From Thiobacillus denitrificans (GTDB taxonomy: Bacteria > Pseudomonadota > Gammaproteobacteria > Burkholderiales > Thiobacillaceae), in assembly GCF_001530125.1 (NCBI RefSeq), contig NZ_LDUG01000020.1, forward strand, positions 31,774-75,390: a stretch of DNA of 43,617 bases, given 5' to 3'. The notes under the pieces were generated by a model. The model was not told the origin of the DNA and searched no databases. It was given only the letters and a program-made list of their open reading frames with translations. The translations under genes were made by a program, and so were the position numbers. Shown piece after piece: positions 1 to 7,367 of the stretch. The stretch's first letter is position 1. Each line of letters starts with the position of its first letter.

Positions 1-1
1 A

Positions 2-175
2 CCGAAAACCGGCGACGTTGCCGCCTGGAACGCACGTCTGGCGCAGGGGATGGATGCGCTCTACACCGCCGCCATTCGCGGCAAGGGCGCGATGCCGGCC
101 AAGGGCGGCAACCCGTCGCTGTCGGATGCCGACGTCAATGCCGCAGTCGACTACATGATCGCGCAGTCGCGCTAG
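2..175 (+). CDS. C-terminal end of a small c-type cytochrome (cytochrome c5-like), partial
   Basis: Only the last 57 codons are present, in the frame starting at base 2 and ending with TAG at 173-175. The fragment reads through AIRGKGAMPAKGG, then a short linker, then a final helix ending VDYMIAQSR. The GAMPAKGG segment is the usual distal methionine-ligand loop of cytochrome c5-type monoheme proteins, and the last helix packs on the heme in that fold. The CxxCH site and signal peptide would lie upstream of the window. It is probably a periplasmic electron carrier, in keeping with the cytochrome genes further on. The class assignment rests on this short tail alone. Confidence 0.75.
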   Translation, partial: PKTGDVAAWNARLAQGMDALYTAAIRGKGAMPAKGGNPSLSDADVNAAVDYMIAQSR

Positions 176-183
176 GTCTTGCC

Positions 184-936
184 ATGTCGCTCGTCTGCCC
201 ACAATGCGGGAGCGATAAGATCCGCAGCGGCACGCTGCATGGCCATGACGGCGTGCATCATATGCTGCTGCACAAGCCGCTGCGCTGCCGCAAATGCCAT
301 CATCGCTTTTGGGTGTTCAGTCCGTTCAAGCCCTTGCTGCTGCTGGTCACGGTCGGCGCATTGGTTGGCGTGACCGCCTGGCTGGCACTCGATCAACACG
401 CAAGCATGCCCGCCGCGCAGGCACCCGCCAGCGTACCGCACGCCCGCGCGGCACAAGGCGATGTCGAAGCCCAGTTGCAACTGGGCATGCGTTACGCCGA
501 GGGCGATGGCGTCATCCAGAACGACAAGGAAGCCGCCAAGTGGTTAGCGCTGGCCGCCAAGCAAGGGCTGACCGAAGCGGAATATCAATACGGCCTTGCG
601 CTGCTGCGGGGACGCGGCGTGGTGCAAGACTACAAGGCGGCCTTCAGCTGGATCGAAAAACCCGCACACCGCGGCTACGCCCGGGCGCAATACAGCCTGG
701 GCGAACTCTACCGCTACGGCACCGGCACCGCGCCCGACAAGGCGCGGGCGTACCTGTGGTTCAACCTCGCCGCCGCACAGGGCGTAGATGTCGCAGCCAA
801 GGCGCGCGACAATCTGGTATGGCAGTTGAAGCCCGAGCAGATTGCGGCGATGCAGGAAGAGGCGCGGCGGATGAGCCATGCCATGTCATCGTCAGCGTCG
901 CCCCCGACCCAGGCAGCGCCCGCCGACACGCCCTGA
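184..936 (+). CDS. Zinc-ribbon, single-pass membrane protein with Sel1-like repeats
   Basis: A 250-aa protein with three parts. Residues 5-38 hold two CxxC pairs (CPQC at 5-8, CRKC at 35-38), a zinc ribbon. Residues about 49-69 are a hydrophobic segment, so the ribbon should be cytoplasmic and the rest periplasmic. Residues about 90-200 contain three Sel1-like repeats (LGMRYAEGDGV, YGLALLRGRGV and LGELYRYGTGT are their cores). A low-complexity Ser/Pro/Ala tail follows. Sel1 repeats are protein-interaction scaffolds, so a role in assembling or sensing envelope proteins is possible, but the sequence gives no specific function. It starts 8 bases after the cytochrome stop codon and may share its transcript; the ribosome-binding site is weak. 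Confidence 0.85.
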   Translation: MSLVCPQCGSDKIRSGTLHGHDGVHHMLLHKPLRCRKCHHRFWVFSPFKPLLLLVTVGALVGVTAWLALDQHASMPAAQAPASVPHARAAQGDVEAQLQLGMRYAEGDGVIQNDKEAAKWLALAAKQGLTEAEYQYGLALLRGRGVVQDYKAAFSWIEKPAHRGYARAQYSLGELYRYGTGTAPDKARAYLWFNLAAAQGVDVAAKARDNLVWQLKPEQIAAMQEEARRMSHAMSSSASPPTQAAPADTP

Positions 937-958
937 ACGGGTTGATTTTTTTCGGCTT

Positions 959-1120
959 TTACGGGTAGGCGTGCGCGCCATCCTCGTCCACGTCCAGCGG
1001 CCATAGCTGGTGCGAATCCAGCTTGAGGCGGGCTTGCGCAGCCAGCGCGTCAAGTTGCGCCTGCTGCGCCATGAGTTGACCCTCCAGCGCCAGTCGACGA
1101 TTGACCAGCACCTGATCGCG
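959..1120 (-). pseudogene. Short open remnant abutting the decayed transposase
   Basis: On the minus strand an open frame runs from about 1120 to a TAA at 959-961 and encodes an Ala/Gln/Leu-rich, probably helical stretch (LALEGQLMAQQAQLDALAAQ) ending DEDGAHAYP. It begins where transposase similarity ends (after NLTR) but in a different frame. It could be the tail of a gene cut by the insertion, or a diverged transposase end. I do not recognise the family. No terminal inverted repeat of the element is visible on this side. Confidence 0.35.
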
Positions 1121-2174
1121 TGAGGTTGTAAGCCGCCATGGTCAGCACAAACATCTGATCGACCTTCTTCAACCCGCGCACCATCACTTGGCGGATAGGC
1201 CCGACGGTCTTTGCCCAGCCAAAGCCCTGCTCAATGAGCTTTCTCTTTTACACCGAAATGGCGTAGCCCTCACTGGCCGCGATGGCGTCGGGTACAGCCG
1301 AGCGGCGCCCCGAGGTGTTCTGCGCGACATGCGGGATGACGTTCATTTCCTGCAGCGCATCAATGAACTCTTGGGCGTCATAGCCCTTGTCGGCTCCCAG
1401 CGTGATTTCTGCCTGCGGGTTGTCCACCGCCTGCCGAGCGTCGTTGATCATCGTCTTGGCTGCTTCGCGCTCGGCAAAGCCATCGGCGGTGGTGACCATG
1501 GCGTTGGCCACCAGTCCGTGACGGTTGTCAGTGAGGGGGTGGCCCATGAAGCGCAGCCGGCTGGCGTTGTCGCCTTTGCAGTACAGCCGTGCATCGGCAT
1601 CGGTGTTCGATACGTGCGTGTCGTTGCCGCGGCGCTTGTCCTTGAAGTTGGCACCGTCGCCGTCATCGTCGCTGCCGTCTTTGCGCACAAAGCTCTTGTG
1701 TCCGGCCCACGCCTGGATGAGCGTTCCGTCCACGCTGAAGTGCTCGCCCGAGAGCAGGCCTTTATCGTCGGCCTGCTCCAGCACCCGATTGAAGAGCTCA
1801 ATAACGGCGTCGTGCTCGATCAGACGCTCGCGGTTCTCGGTGAAGACGGTGGGCACCCATACGGCGTCGTCCATGGACAGGCCGATGAACCAGCGAAACA
1901 GGAGGTTGTATTGGGTCTGCTCCATGAGCTGGCGTTCGGAGCGAATGCTGTAGAACACCTGCAGGAGCATGGCGCGCAGAAGCTTCCCGGGGGCGATGCT
2001 GGGGCGCCCGCCTTTGATGTCGGCTTCGTACATGCCGGAGAACAATGCATCCATCTTCACCAAAGCGGTGTTGACCATCTGACGGATGGGGCGCAGGGGA
2101 TGGTCGGCTGGCACGAAGTCCTCCAGCTTGTGCAGGGTGAACAGGCTCTCGGTGAAGGTGTCGGATCCGCGCAT
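1117..2174 (-). pseudogene. IS5-type (IS1182-like) transposase, interrupted by an in-frame stop and lacking its 3' end
   Basis: The first 308 codons (2174 down to 1248) give a typical IS5-group DDE transposase: opening MRGSDTFTESLF, then LSGEHFSVDGTLIQAWAGHK with the first catalytic Asp, then LGADKGYDAQEF with the second. The frame stops at TAA (1248-1250) after EGYAISV, yet the same frame goes straight on with KRKLIEQGFGWAKTVGPIRQ and VDQMFVLTMAAYNLTR, the normal C-terminus with the third acidic region. One nonsense mutation therefore splits the gene. Similarity ends near 1117. The element looks dead in cis. Confidence 0.85.
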
Positions 2175-2273
2175 GAAGTGGGCTCTGGATGGGATCAGTG
2201 AATGGGTAACAGTTTAACTTCTGAGGGACTGGTGGCGTGCGGGGGATGGGGGGTATTTCAGCAGCCTGTTAAG
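1117..2273 (-). mobile_element. Truncated IS5-family insertion sequence
   Basis: The element consists of the broken transposase plus about 100 bases upstream of its start. A likely terminal repeat is the segment at about 2254-2273, which on the minus strand reads CTTAACAGGCTGCTGAAATA, a form I associate with this IS group. No matching inverted copy is seen left of the transposase, so the downstream end is probably lost. The upstream end lies about 50 bases before the response-regulator box of the cytochrome operon. Confidence 0.55.
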
Positions 2274-2321
2274 TCGCGGGGGGCGATCATTCCGGCTACC
2301 TGATGGGGAATGAATCTCCCC

Positions 2322-2354
2322 CTTAAGGTTTCCCTAAGCTGGCGCGCATACAGT
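2322..2354 (+). promoter_or_regulatory. Candidate PmrA/QseB-type response-regulator box and promoter of the cytochrome b561 operon
   Basis: Two hexamers lie in direct repeat with 11-bp spacing: CTTAAG (2322-2327), a 5-base spacer, and CCTAAG (2333-2338). This matches the YTTAAK-N5-YTTAAK arrangement bound by PmrA/QseB-type OmpR-family regulators. A possible -10 element, TACAGT (2349-2354), follows 10 bases later, so the box covers the -35 position, as in class II activation. The operon encodes a QseB/PmrA-like regulator, so autoregulation is a natural inference. No experimental support is available. Confidence 0.55.
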
Positions 2355-2383
2355 CTGCTGCATTCCACTCTGAGGAGACTGTC

Positions 2384-3022
2384 ATGCCGCATCCTTCCAC
2401 GCCACATTCATCCACGCAGCCGCATCGCGTGTTCGATCCCTTGCTGCGACTGCTGCACTGGGTCATTGCCCTGGCGATTGTGGCGCTCATCGTCACCAGC
2501 CAGCTGGCCGACTGGTTCGAACACGGCCCCTATGAAAAGACGCTGTGGAATCTGCATATTCTCACCGGCTATGTCCTGACGGCGGGCTTGCTTGCGCGGC
2601 TGCTGTGGGCCGTGGTCGGGCCGGCGAGCGCCCGCTGGCACGATCTGTGGCATCCCGCCGTGTGGAAGGACAGCCTGAAAAAACTGCGCTTGCCGAGTGC
2701 CCACCGTGTCGGCCACGATCCCGTCGCCAGCCTTGCCTACCTGTTTGCTTACGGCGTGATGGCGCTGATGGTCGTTAGCGGCCTGGGGCTCGCTGCAAGC
2801 GAATTCCAGACGGGCCCGCTCGCCGGATGGCTGGGCAACGCGGACTGGCTGGAGGACGTGCTGGGCGAGCCGCACGAGCTTGGCTTCGCCTTGATGCTCG
2901 GCTTTATCGGCCTGCACGTGGCGGCGCTGGTGTTTCACCAGTTCCGCGGCGAACGGGTGGCGCAGAGCATGGTCACCGGCAAGCAGTACCTCAATGCAGA
3001 AAGCGGGGTGCAGCATGATTAA
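2384..3022 (+). CDS. Cytochrome b561-type membrane protein
   Basis: A 212-aa integral membrane diheme cytochrome b of the bacterial b561 / hydrogenase-cytochrome-b superfamily. Four hydrophobic helices lie at about 22-42, 55-78, 115-136 and 166-188. Histidines suited to heme b ligation occur in each bundle: LLHW (His25), NLHILTG (His58), and GLHVAALVFHQ (His178, His185). It probably moves electrons between the quinone pool and the periplasmic cytochromes encoded next. A good ribosome-binding site (GAGGAG) lies 6-7 bases before the ATG, and its end overlaps the next gene by 8 bases. The grouping b561 + SHP + DHC + two-component system is a known arrangement in other proteobacteria. Confidence 0.9.
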   Translation: MPHPSTPHSSTQPHRVFDPLLRLLHWVIALAIVALIVTSQLADWFEHGPYEKTLWNLHILTGYVLTAGLLARLLWAVVGPASARWHDLWHPAVWKDSLKKLRLPSAHRVGHDPVASLAYLFAYGVMALMVVSGLGLAASEFQTGPLAGWLGNADWLEDVLGEPHELGFALMLGFIGLHVAALVFHQFRGERVAQSMVTGKQYLNAESGVQHD

Positions 3023-3428
3023 GCGCCTCTGCTGCAACGGTCTGGCGATGCTGGGCATGATCTCGGCCGTCGCCGGGGCCGCCGACACCTCCGCAGGCTT
3101 CATGGCGAACTATGCGCAGCAGTCCGGCGTGGCAGTGAGCGCGTTGTCGCCTGCGCGCGGCGAAGCGCTGTACCGCAGCGAGCATCGCGGACGGGATGGC
3201 AAAACCGTCAGCTGCACCAGCTGCCACACCGCGAATCCGAAGCAGGCCGGACAAACCCGCGTCGGCAAACGCATCGAACCGCTGGCGCCGGCGGCAAATC
3301 CCGGGCGTTTTACCGATGCCGCCAAGGTCGAGAAATGGTTCCGGCGCAATTGCACGGACGTCTTGCAACGCGAATGCAGCGCGCAGGAAAAGGGCGATTT
3401 CATTGCTTGGCTGAACCAGATTAAATAA
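3015..3428 (+). CDS. shp: SHP-like monoheme cytochrome c (DUF1924 family)
   Basis: A 137-aa exported protein: signal peptide about 1-22 (cleavage near AGA-ADT), one heme c site CTSCH at 67-71, and a later Cys pair (Cys113, Cys121) that could form a disulfide. Length and layout fit the sphaeroides heme protein (SHP) family, known for His/Asn heme ligation with an Asn displaced on binding oxygen or NO. Asn112, directly before Cys113, is the plausible ligand here, by inference. The start at 3015 (MIKRLCC) is preferred over an upstream ATG at 2994 because it gives a clean signal peptide and overlaps the b561 stop. It probably exchanges electrons with the diheme cytochrome encoded next. Confidence 0.85.
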   Translation: MIKRLCCNGLAMLGMISAVAGAADTSAGFMANYAQQSGVAVSALSPARGEALYRSEHRGRDGKTVSCTSCHTANPKQAGQTRVGKRIEPLAPAANPGRFTDAAKVEKWFRRNCTDVLQRECSAQEKGDFIAWLNQIK

Positions 3429-3438
3429 GGAGCGAACC

Positions 3439-3969
3439 ATGAACTATCTATTGCGTGGCATCGGCGTGCTGGCGACGGTCGGCACAATCAGCATGCTGGC
3501 GTTTTCGCTGCCCTCGGGCGGTGAGGCGCGCGGCGATGGCGGCGGCGATACCCTGCCGCGGCTGACGCACAAAAACTGGCAGCAGGAATGCGCGAGCTGC
3601 CATCTCGCCTACCCACCGTCGATGCTGCCGCAGGCATCCTGGCGGCGCGTGATGGGCGGGCTCGAGCAGCACTTTGGCGAGAACGCCAGCCTTGATCCGG
3701 CAACCCAGGCTGATATCCTGCAGTTTCTCGAAGCCCATGCCGCCGATGCCGGCAACAGCCGGATGGGTAACAAGGTGATGCAGCGCATGGGCGCGAACGA
3801 GGCGCCGCTGCGCATCACCGAAACCCGCTGGTTCGTGCGCAAGCACGACGAGGTGCCGCGCGCCACCTGGTCGCGCAAGTCGGTGGGATCCGCCGCCAAC
3901 TGCGCGGCCTGCCACCGGCAGGCCGAACAGGGCGTTTTCAACGAACACGACATCAGGATTCCGAAATAA
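3439..3969 (+). CDS. dhc: Diheme cytochrome c (DHC family)
   Basis: A 176-aa periplasmic protein. The N-terminus (about 1-30) is a signal peptide or uncleaved anchor. Two heme c sites are present: CASCH at 51-55 and CAACH at 155-159. The spacing of the two hemes and the NW-x3-CASCH-x-AYPP opening match the diheme cytochrome DHC, the known partner of SHP. It lies 10 bases after shp, with AAGGAG ahead of the ATG. It likely relays electrons between the b561 protein and SHP. Confidence 0.88.
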   Translation: MNYLLRGIGVLATVGTISMLAFSLPSGGEARGDGGGDTLPRLTHKNWQQECASCHLAYPPSMLPQASWRRVMGGLEQHFGENASLDPATQADILQFLEAHAADAGNSRMGNKVMQRMGANEAPLRITETRWFVRKHDEVPRATWSRKSVGSAANCAACHRQAEQGVFNEHDIRIPK

Positions 3970-3978
3970 AAGGACACG

Positions 3979-4647
3979 ATGCGCATATTGTTGGTGGAAG
4001 ATGACCGAATGCTGGGCGACGGCCTCAAGGCCGGGCTGACGCAGGCCGGCTATGCGGTCGACTGGCTGCGCGACGGCGAGGCGGCGGTAGCCGCCCTGTC
4101 AACCGAAACCTTCGCCGCGGTGGTGCTCGACCTAGGCCTGCCCAAGCGCGACGGCCTGTCGGTGCTGCAATGGCTGCGCGGGCGCCATGACGCCACACCG
4201 GTGCTGATTCTCACTGCGCGCGACCAGCTGGAAGACCGGGTGCGCGGGCTCGACCTGGGCGCCGACGACTACGTGCTGAAGCCATTCGATCTGGATGAGA
4301 TTGCTGCCCGCCTGCGCGCGCTGGTGCGGCGTGCCCACGGCCGCCCGGAGCCGCTGCTGACGCTGGGCGGAATCGAGCTCAACCCGGCGGCACACACGGT
4401 GACGCGGGCCGGCGAGCCGGTCGAACTGACGCCCCGCGAATTCGAGCTATTGCATGTGCTGCTGCAAAATCCAGGCCGCGTGCTGACGCGGCGCACGCTA
4501 GAAGAGCAGCTCTACACCTGGAACGACGCAGTCGACAGCAACGCGCTCGAAGTCCACATCCACCACCTGCGTCGCAAACTCGGCAACACGCTGATCCGCA
4601 CCGTGCGCGGCGTCGGCTATGTGGCGTCGGAAACGCCACACGCATGA
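3979..4647 (+). CDS. OmpR/PhoB-family response regulator (QseB/PmrA-like)
   Basis: A 222-aa two-domain regulator. The receiver domain (1-120) has the acidic pocket (EDD at 7-9), the phospho-acceptor Asp51 in VVLDLGLP, Thr79, and Lys101 in VLKPF. The DNA-binding domain (about 125-220) is a winged helix with TPREFELLHVLLQNPG and the closing VHIHHLRRKLG...RTVRGVGYV typical of QseB/PmrA/TctD-type regulators. The CTTAAG-type direct repeat upstream of the operon is a plausible binding site. The gene ends 4 bases inside the kinase gene, a tight pair. Signal and regulon are unknown; redox or copper control would fit the context. Confidence 0.93.
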   Translation: MRILLVEDDRMLGDGLKAGLTQAGYAVDWLRDGEAAVAALSTETFAAVVLDLGLPKRDGLSVLQWLRGRHDATPVLILTARDQLEDRVRGLDLGADDYVLKPFDLDEIAARLRALVRRAHGRPEPLLTLGGIELNPAAHTVTRAGEPVELTPREFELLHVLLQNPGRVLTRRTLEEQLYTWNDAVDSNALEVHIHHLRRKLGNTLIRTVRGVGYVASETPHA

Positions 4648-6038
4648 GCAAAACCGCGTCCTACTCGCTGCGCCGCCGCCTGGTGTGGCTGCTGACCAGC
4701 ACAGTGGCGGCGATCTGGCTGGTGTCCGCGCTGGTCGTGTACCAGCGTGCGCACCACGAAGCCGACGAGCTGCTCGACGGCCAGATGACCCAGGTGGCGG
4801 AAACGCTGCTGGCAATCGTGGCAGGGGGCGAGGTCGAGCATTTCGTCAAGGAACTGCACGAGGGCGGGGAACGCAATCCGGTGCCGATCGCTTTCGAGAT
4901 CTGGCACACCAATGACGGTAAAATGCGGCGCTTGGCGGCCTCGCCCGGCCACGACGCATTTTCGACCGGGATGCCGGACGGCTTCAGCGAAAACCCGCAT
5001 CAGGGGGAACGCTGGCGCTTTTATGTGGTGCAGGATGCCGACGCGGAATACCAGGTGGTGGTCGGCCAGGCGCACGCCGCGCGCGAAGACCTGGCGCGCG
5101 GCATCGGCCTGTCGCTGCTGCTGCCGGCCATGCTGGCGCTGCCGCTGATGGCGCTGGCGGTGTGGTGGGGGGTCGGCCGTACTTTGCGGCCGGTGGATGC
5201 GGTGGCTCGACAGGTCGGCGCACTCGATCCCCGGAAACTGTTGCCGCTCGATGCAAACAAGCCGCTGCCGAGTGAAATCGCACCCCTGCGTGCAGCGCTC
5301 AATACGCTGATCCAACGCGTCACCGAGGCCTTTGAAAATGAACGCCGGTTCACGGCGGATGCCGCCCACGAACTGCGCACGCCGCTGGCGGCACTCAAGG
5401 TCCAGGCGCAGGTGGCGTTACGCGCACAAACGGCCGACAGCCAGCAACACGCGCTGACTCAGGTGATCGCGGGCGTCGACCGGATGACACACCTGGTCGA
5501 GCAATTGCTTACGCTGGCGCGTGTCGACCCGGCCAGCCAGAGCAGCACACCCCGGCCACTGGATCCGGCCGAGATCATCGCTGCTGTATGCGCCGATATG
5601 CAACCGCAGGCCCAGCGGCAGGCGCAATCCTTGGTGGTCAATACCGCGCCGGGATGCACGATTGCGGTGACCGCAGCCTGGCTGCAGATTGCGCTGCGCA
5701 ACCTGATCGACAACGCCTTGCGCTATGCCGGCGAAGGTGCGCACATCGAGGTACGCCTCGCGCGAAGTGTACCAGCCTGTGCAATCACCGTCGCGGACAA
5801 TGGCCCGGGAGTTGCGCCCCCCTTGCGCGCGCAACTGAGCGCGCGCTTTGTGCGCGGCGAAGTAGAAGGCGAAGGCTGCGGGCTGGGACTGTCCATCGTG
5901 GCCCGCGTCGCGGCCCTGTCGCATGCCCAACTGGAACTGGGTGACGGCCTGCCGCGCGCGGATGGCGGACACGGATTCGCAGCTACGCTACGTTTCAGCG
6001 ACGCAACCCTACAAGCCCGAAGCGATCTTGCCGGCTAA
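4644..6038 (+). CDS. Two-component sensor histidine kinase (QseC/PmrB-like)
   Basis: A 464-aa inner-membrane kinase. TM1 is about residues 13-33, a periplasmic sensor region of about 120 residues follows, and TM2 is about 153-176. A HAMP-like linker leads to the dimerisation domain with the phospho-acceptor His242 in AAHELRTPLAAL. The ATPase domain shows the N box (LRNLIDNALRYAG), the G1 box (DNGPGV) and the G2 box (GLGLSIV). The start overlaps the regulator stop by 4 bases. Length and sequence style resemble QseC. It ends only 12 bases from the convergent copper operon. The sensed signal cannot be read from the sequence. Confidence 0.93.
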   Translation: MSKTASYSLRRRLVWLLTSTVAAIWLVSALVVYQRAHHEADELLDGQMTQVAETLLAIVAGGEVEHFVKELHEGGERNPVPIAFEIWHTNDGKMRRLAASPGHDAFSTGMPDGFSENPHQGERWRFYVVQDADAEYQVVVGQAHAAREDLARGIGLSLLLPAMLALPLMALAVWWGVGRTLRPVDAVARQVGALDPRKLLPLDANKPLPSEIAPLRAALNTLIQRVTEAFENERRFTADAAHELRTPLAALKVQAQVALRAQTADSQQHALTQVIAGVDRMTHLVEQLLTLARVDPASQSSTPRPLDPAEIIAAVCADMQPQAQRQAQSLVVNTAPGCTIAVTAAWLQIALRNLIDNALRYAGEGAHIEVRLARSVPACAITVADNGPGVAPPLRAQLSARFVRGEVEGEGCGLGLSIVARVAALSHAQLELGDGLPRADGGHGFAATLRFSDATLQARSDLAG

Positions 6039-6050
6039 ACATACAGCCTC

Positions 6051-6398
6051 TCAGTAGCCTTTCCCGCCTGGCCCCATTCCCTTCCCGCCGCCCGGGCCCA
6101 TCCCAGGGCCCATGCCAGCAGGCGGCATGTCGGGCAGGGTCTTGCCCTGCGCCTTGGCGCGCTCCTGCATCTGCTTGTGGTGCTCCAGGCGCAAGGTTTC
6201 ACGCTCCTGCTCGGTTTTCGTCGCGCGCATCCTGGCCTGGTATTCGTTGCGCTCCTGCGGGGTCATCAGTTCATAGCCATAAACGCGATCGCCATCCTGC
6301 ATCGGCATTGGGTCACGGCTCTGCATCTGGGCCGCGGCCGGTGCGGCGATGCCCAGCGCCATGCAAAGGGAAAGCGCCAACATGGACAAGTGTTTCAT
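6051..6398 (-). CDS. Small exported Met/Gly-rich protein, last gene of the copper operon
   Basis: A 115-aa protein with a signal peptide (to about AAPAAAQ). Its middle is charged and helical, rich in Glu, Arg, Lys and Gln (MTPQERNEYQARMRATKTEQ). Its tail is a low-complexity repeat of Gly, Met and Pro (MGPGMGPGGG). Met-rich tails can bind Cu(I), which would fit the operon, but no family is assigned. The AGGAG site lies 6 bases before the ATG at 6398 and only 3 before the ATG at 6401, so the second is preferred. A 135-base gap with two hairpins separates it from the CusF-like gene. Confidence 0.8.
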   Translation of the reverse strand: MKHLSMLALSLCMALGIAAPAAAQMQSRDPMPMQDGDRVYGYELMTPQERNEYQARMRATKTEQERETLRLEHHKQMQERAKAQGKTLPDMPPAGMGPGMGPGGGKGMGPGGKGY

Positions 6399-6425
6399 CA
6401 TGGTCTCCTGTGTAACGGTGAACAG

Positions 6426-6454
6426 CCGGCACTCTCAACTTCTCGCAGTGCCGG
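6426..6454 (-). other. Hairpin between the CusF-like gene and the Met/Gly-rich gene
   Basis: CCGGCACT (6426-6433) pairs perfectly with AGTGCCGG (6447-6454) across a 13-base loop. It lies just upstream of the ribosome-binding site of the 115-aa gene. No T-run follows on the minus strand, so it looks more like a processing or stability element than a terminator. Confidence 0.45.
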
Positions 6455-6505
6455 GGAAGCCCTGTGTTTAGTACAAAAATCCCCCTTGTCCAGACTTTTC
6501 CTTCA

Positions 6506-6530
6506 GCTGCCGGACAAGCGCGCCGGCAGC
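6506..6530 (-). other. GC hairpin directly after the CusF-like gene
   Basis: GCTGCCGG (6506-6513) is perfectly complementary to CCGGCAGC (6523-6530) with a 9-base loop, starting 2 bases beyond the CusF-like stop codon. A short T-run (GATTTTTG on the minus strand, near 6480) lies about 25 bases further on, too far for a standard intrinsic terminator. It may mark the end of part of the copper transcripts. Confidence 0.4.
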
Positions 6531-6532
6531 CG

Positions 6533-6844
6533 CTATGGCGCGGCCTGAATCGCCGTCACCGTGTAGGTGCCGTCGATCTGCTCGACATGGAATTTCACCT
6601 TGTCGCCCACCTTGATGCCGCTCAGTAGCGCGGGCGGCTGCACCCGAAAAACCATGGTCATGGGCGGCATGTCGAGGTTGACGAGGGGGCCGTGGCGCAG
6701 GGTGATCTTGCCGTTCGCGACGTCGATCTTGCGCACCACGCCTTCGCTCATTGCGCTGGACTGAACGGCGGGCGGGGTCACGGGCTGGGCGTAAAGTGGC
6801 GTGGCAAGCGCCAGCGCGGCCAGCAGGGGAATCAGTTTCTTCAT
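6533..6844 (-). CDS. CusF-like periplasmic copper-binding protein
   Basis: A 103-aa protein: signal peptide 1-19, then a small OB-fold domain. The metal site lines up with CusF: His51 (RHGPL), then MPPMTM with Met62 and Met64, the expected His and two Met ligands. The position of the capping tryptophan of E. coli CusF is Met59 here, giving an extra sulfur near the site. CusF proteins ferry Cu(I) in the periplasm to an efflux pump or oxidase. Its start overlaps the cupredoxin stop by 4 bases (ATGA), so the two are translationally coupled. Confidence 0.88.
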   Translation of the reverse strand: MKKLIPLLAALALATPLYAQPVTPPAVQSSAMSEGVVRKIDVANGKITLRHGPLVNLDMPPMTMVFRVQPPALLSGIKVGDKVKFHVEQIDGTYTVTAIQAAP

Positions 6845-7347
6845 TTTGCAGCTCCTTTTTTCGGGGTGACGGTGATGGTGCCGCGCATGCCGGCTTCGTA
6901 ATGACCGGCAATCAGGCAGGCCAGTTCAAAGCTGCCGGCGCGGTTAAAGGTCCAGACGATTTCGCCGGTTTTGCCGGGGTCGACGTGCACCATGTAGGGC
7001 TCGTCGTGTTCCATGTTGGGAAACTTGGCCATCATGGCGGCGTGCTTCGCCAGTTCGTCCGGGGTGCCGATGACCATTTCGTGCAGCATACGGCCCTTGT
7101 TGCGGACGACGAAACGCACGGTTTCGCCTTCCTGCACGCTGATGGCGTCAGGGGTGAAACGCATGCTGTCGGTCATGTCGATGGTGATCGTGCGGATGAC
7201 CTGCGCGGGCTTGCCCGCGATGCCCCAGGCGGTCTGCTCGGCGACGGTCGGCGCGGTCGTAGCGTGTTTCTTTTCGCCATGGGCATGGGCCGGCAGGGCG
7301 ATCAGCGGCGCGGCCAGCAGGGCGGTCAGCAACAGAGTAAGTTTCAT
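6841..7347 (-). CDS. Cupredoxin-domain copper protein (plastocyanin/azurin fold)
   Basis: A 168-aa periplasmic protein with a signal peptide to about residue 22 and a His-containing N-terminal segment. The blue-copper ligand set is present: His89 (MLHEM), Cys144 (ELACLIAGHYEAGM), His149 and Met154. The start at 7347 (MKLTLLL) is chosen over the upstream ATG at 7371 because AAGGAC sits 6 bases before it and a normal signal peptide results. It lies 20 bases after the multicopper oxidase stop. It probably accepts electrons from, or delivers copper within, the periplasmic copper-detoxification set. Confidence 0.9.
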   Translation of the reverse strand: MKLTLLLTALLAAPLIALPAHAHGEKKHATTAPTVAEQTAWGIAGKPAQVIRTITIDMTDSMRFTPDAISVQEGETVRFVVRNKGRMLHEMVIGTPDELAKHAAMMAKFPNMEHDEPYMVHVDPGKTGEIVWTFNRAGSFELACLIAGHYEAGMRGTITVTPKKGAAK

Positions 7348-7367
7348 TTTTTGTCCTTTCATTTCAT

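Noticed and set aside
1188..2201. A 337-codon plus-strand frame over the transposase
   Set aside because: It is the antisense of the IS5 transposase; the minus strand carries the recognisable catalytic motifs.
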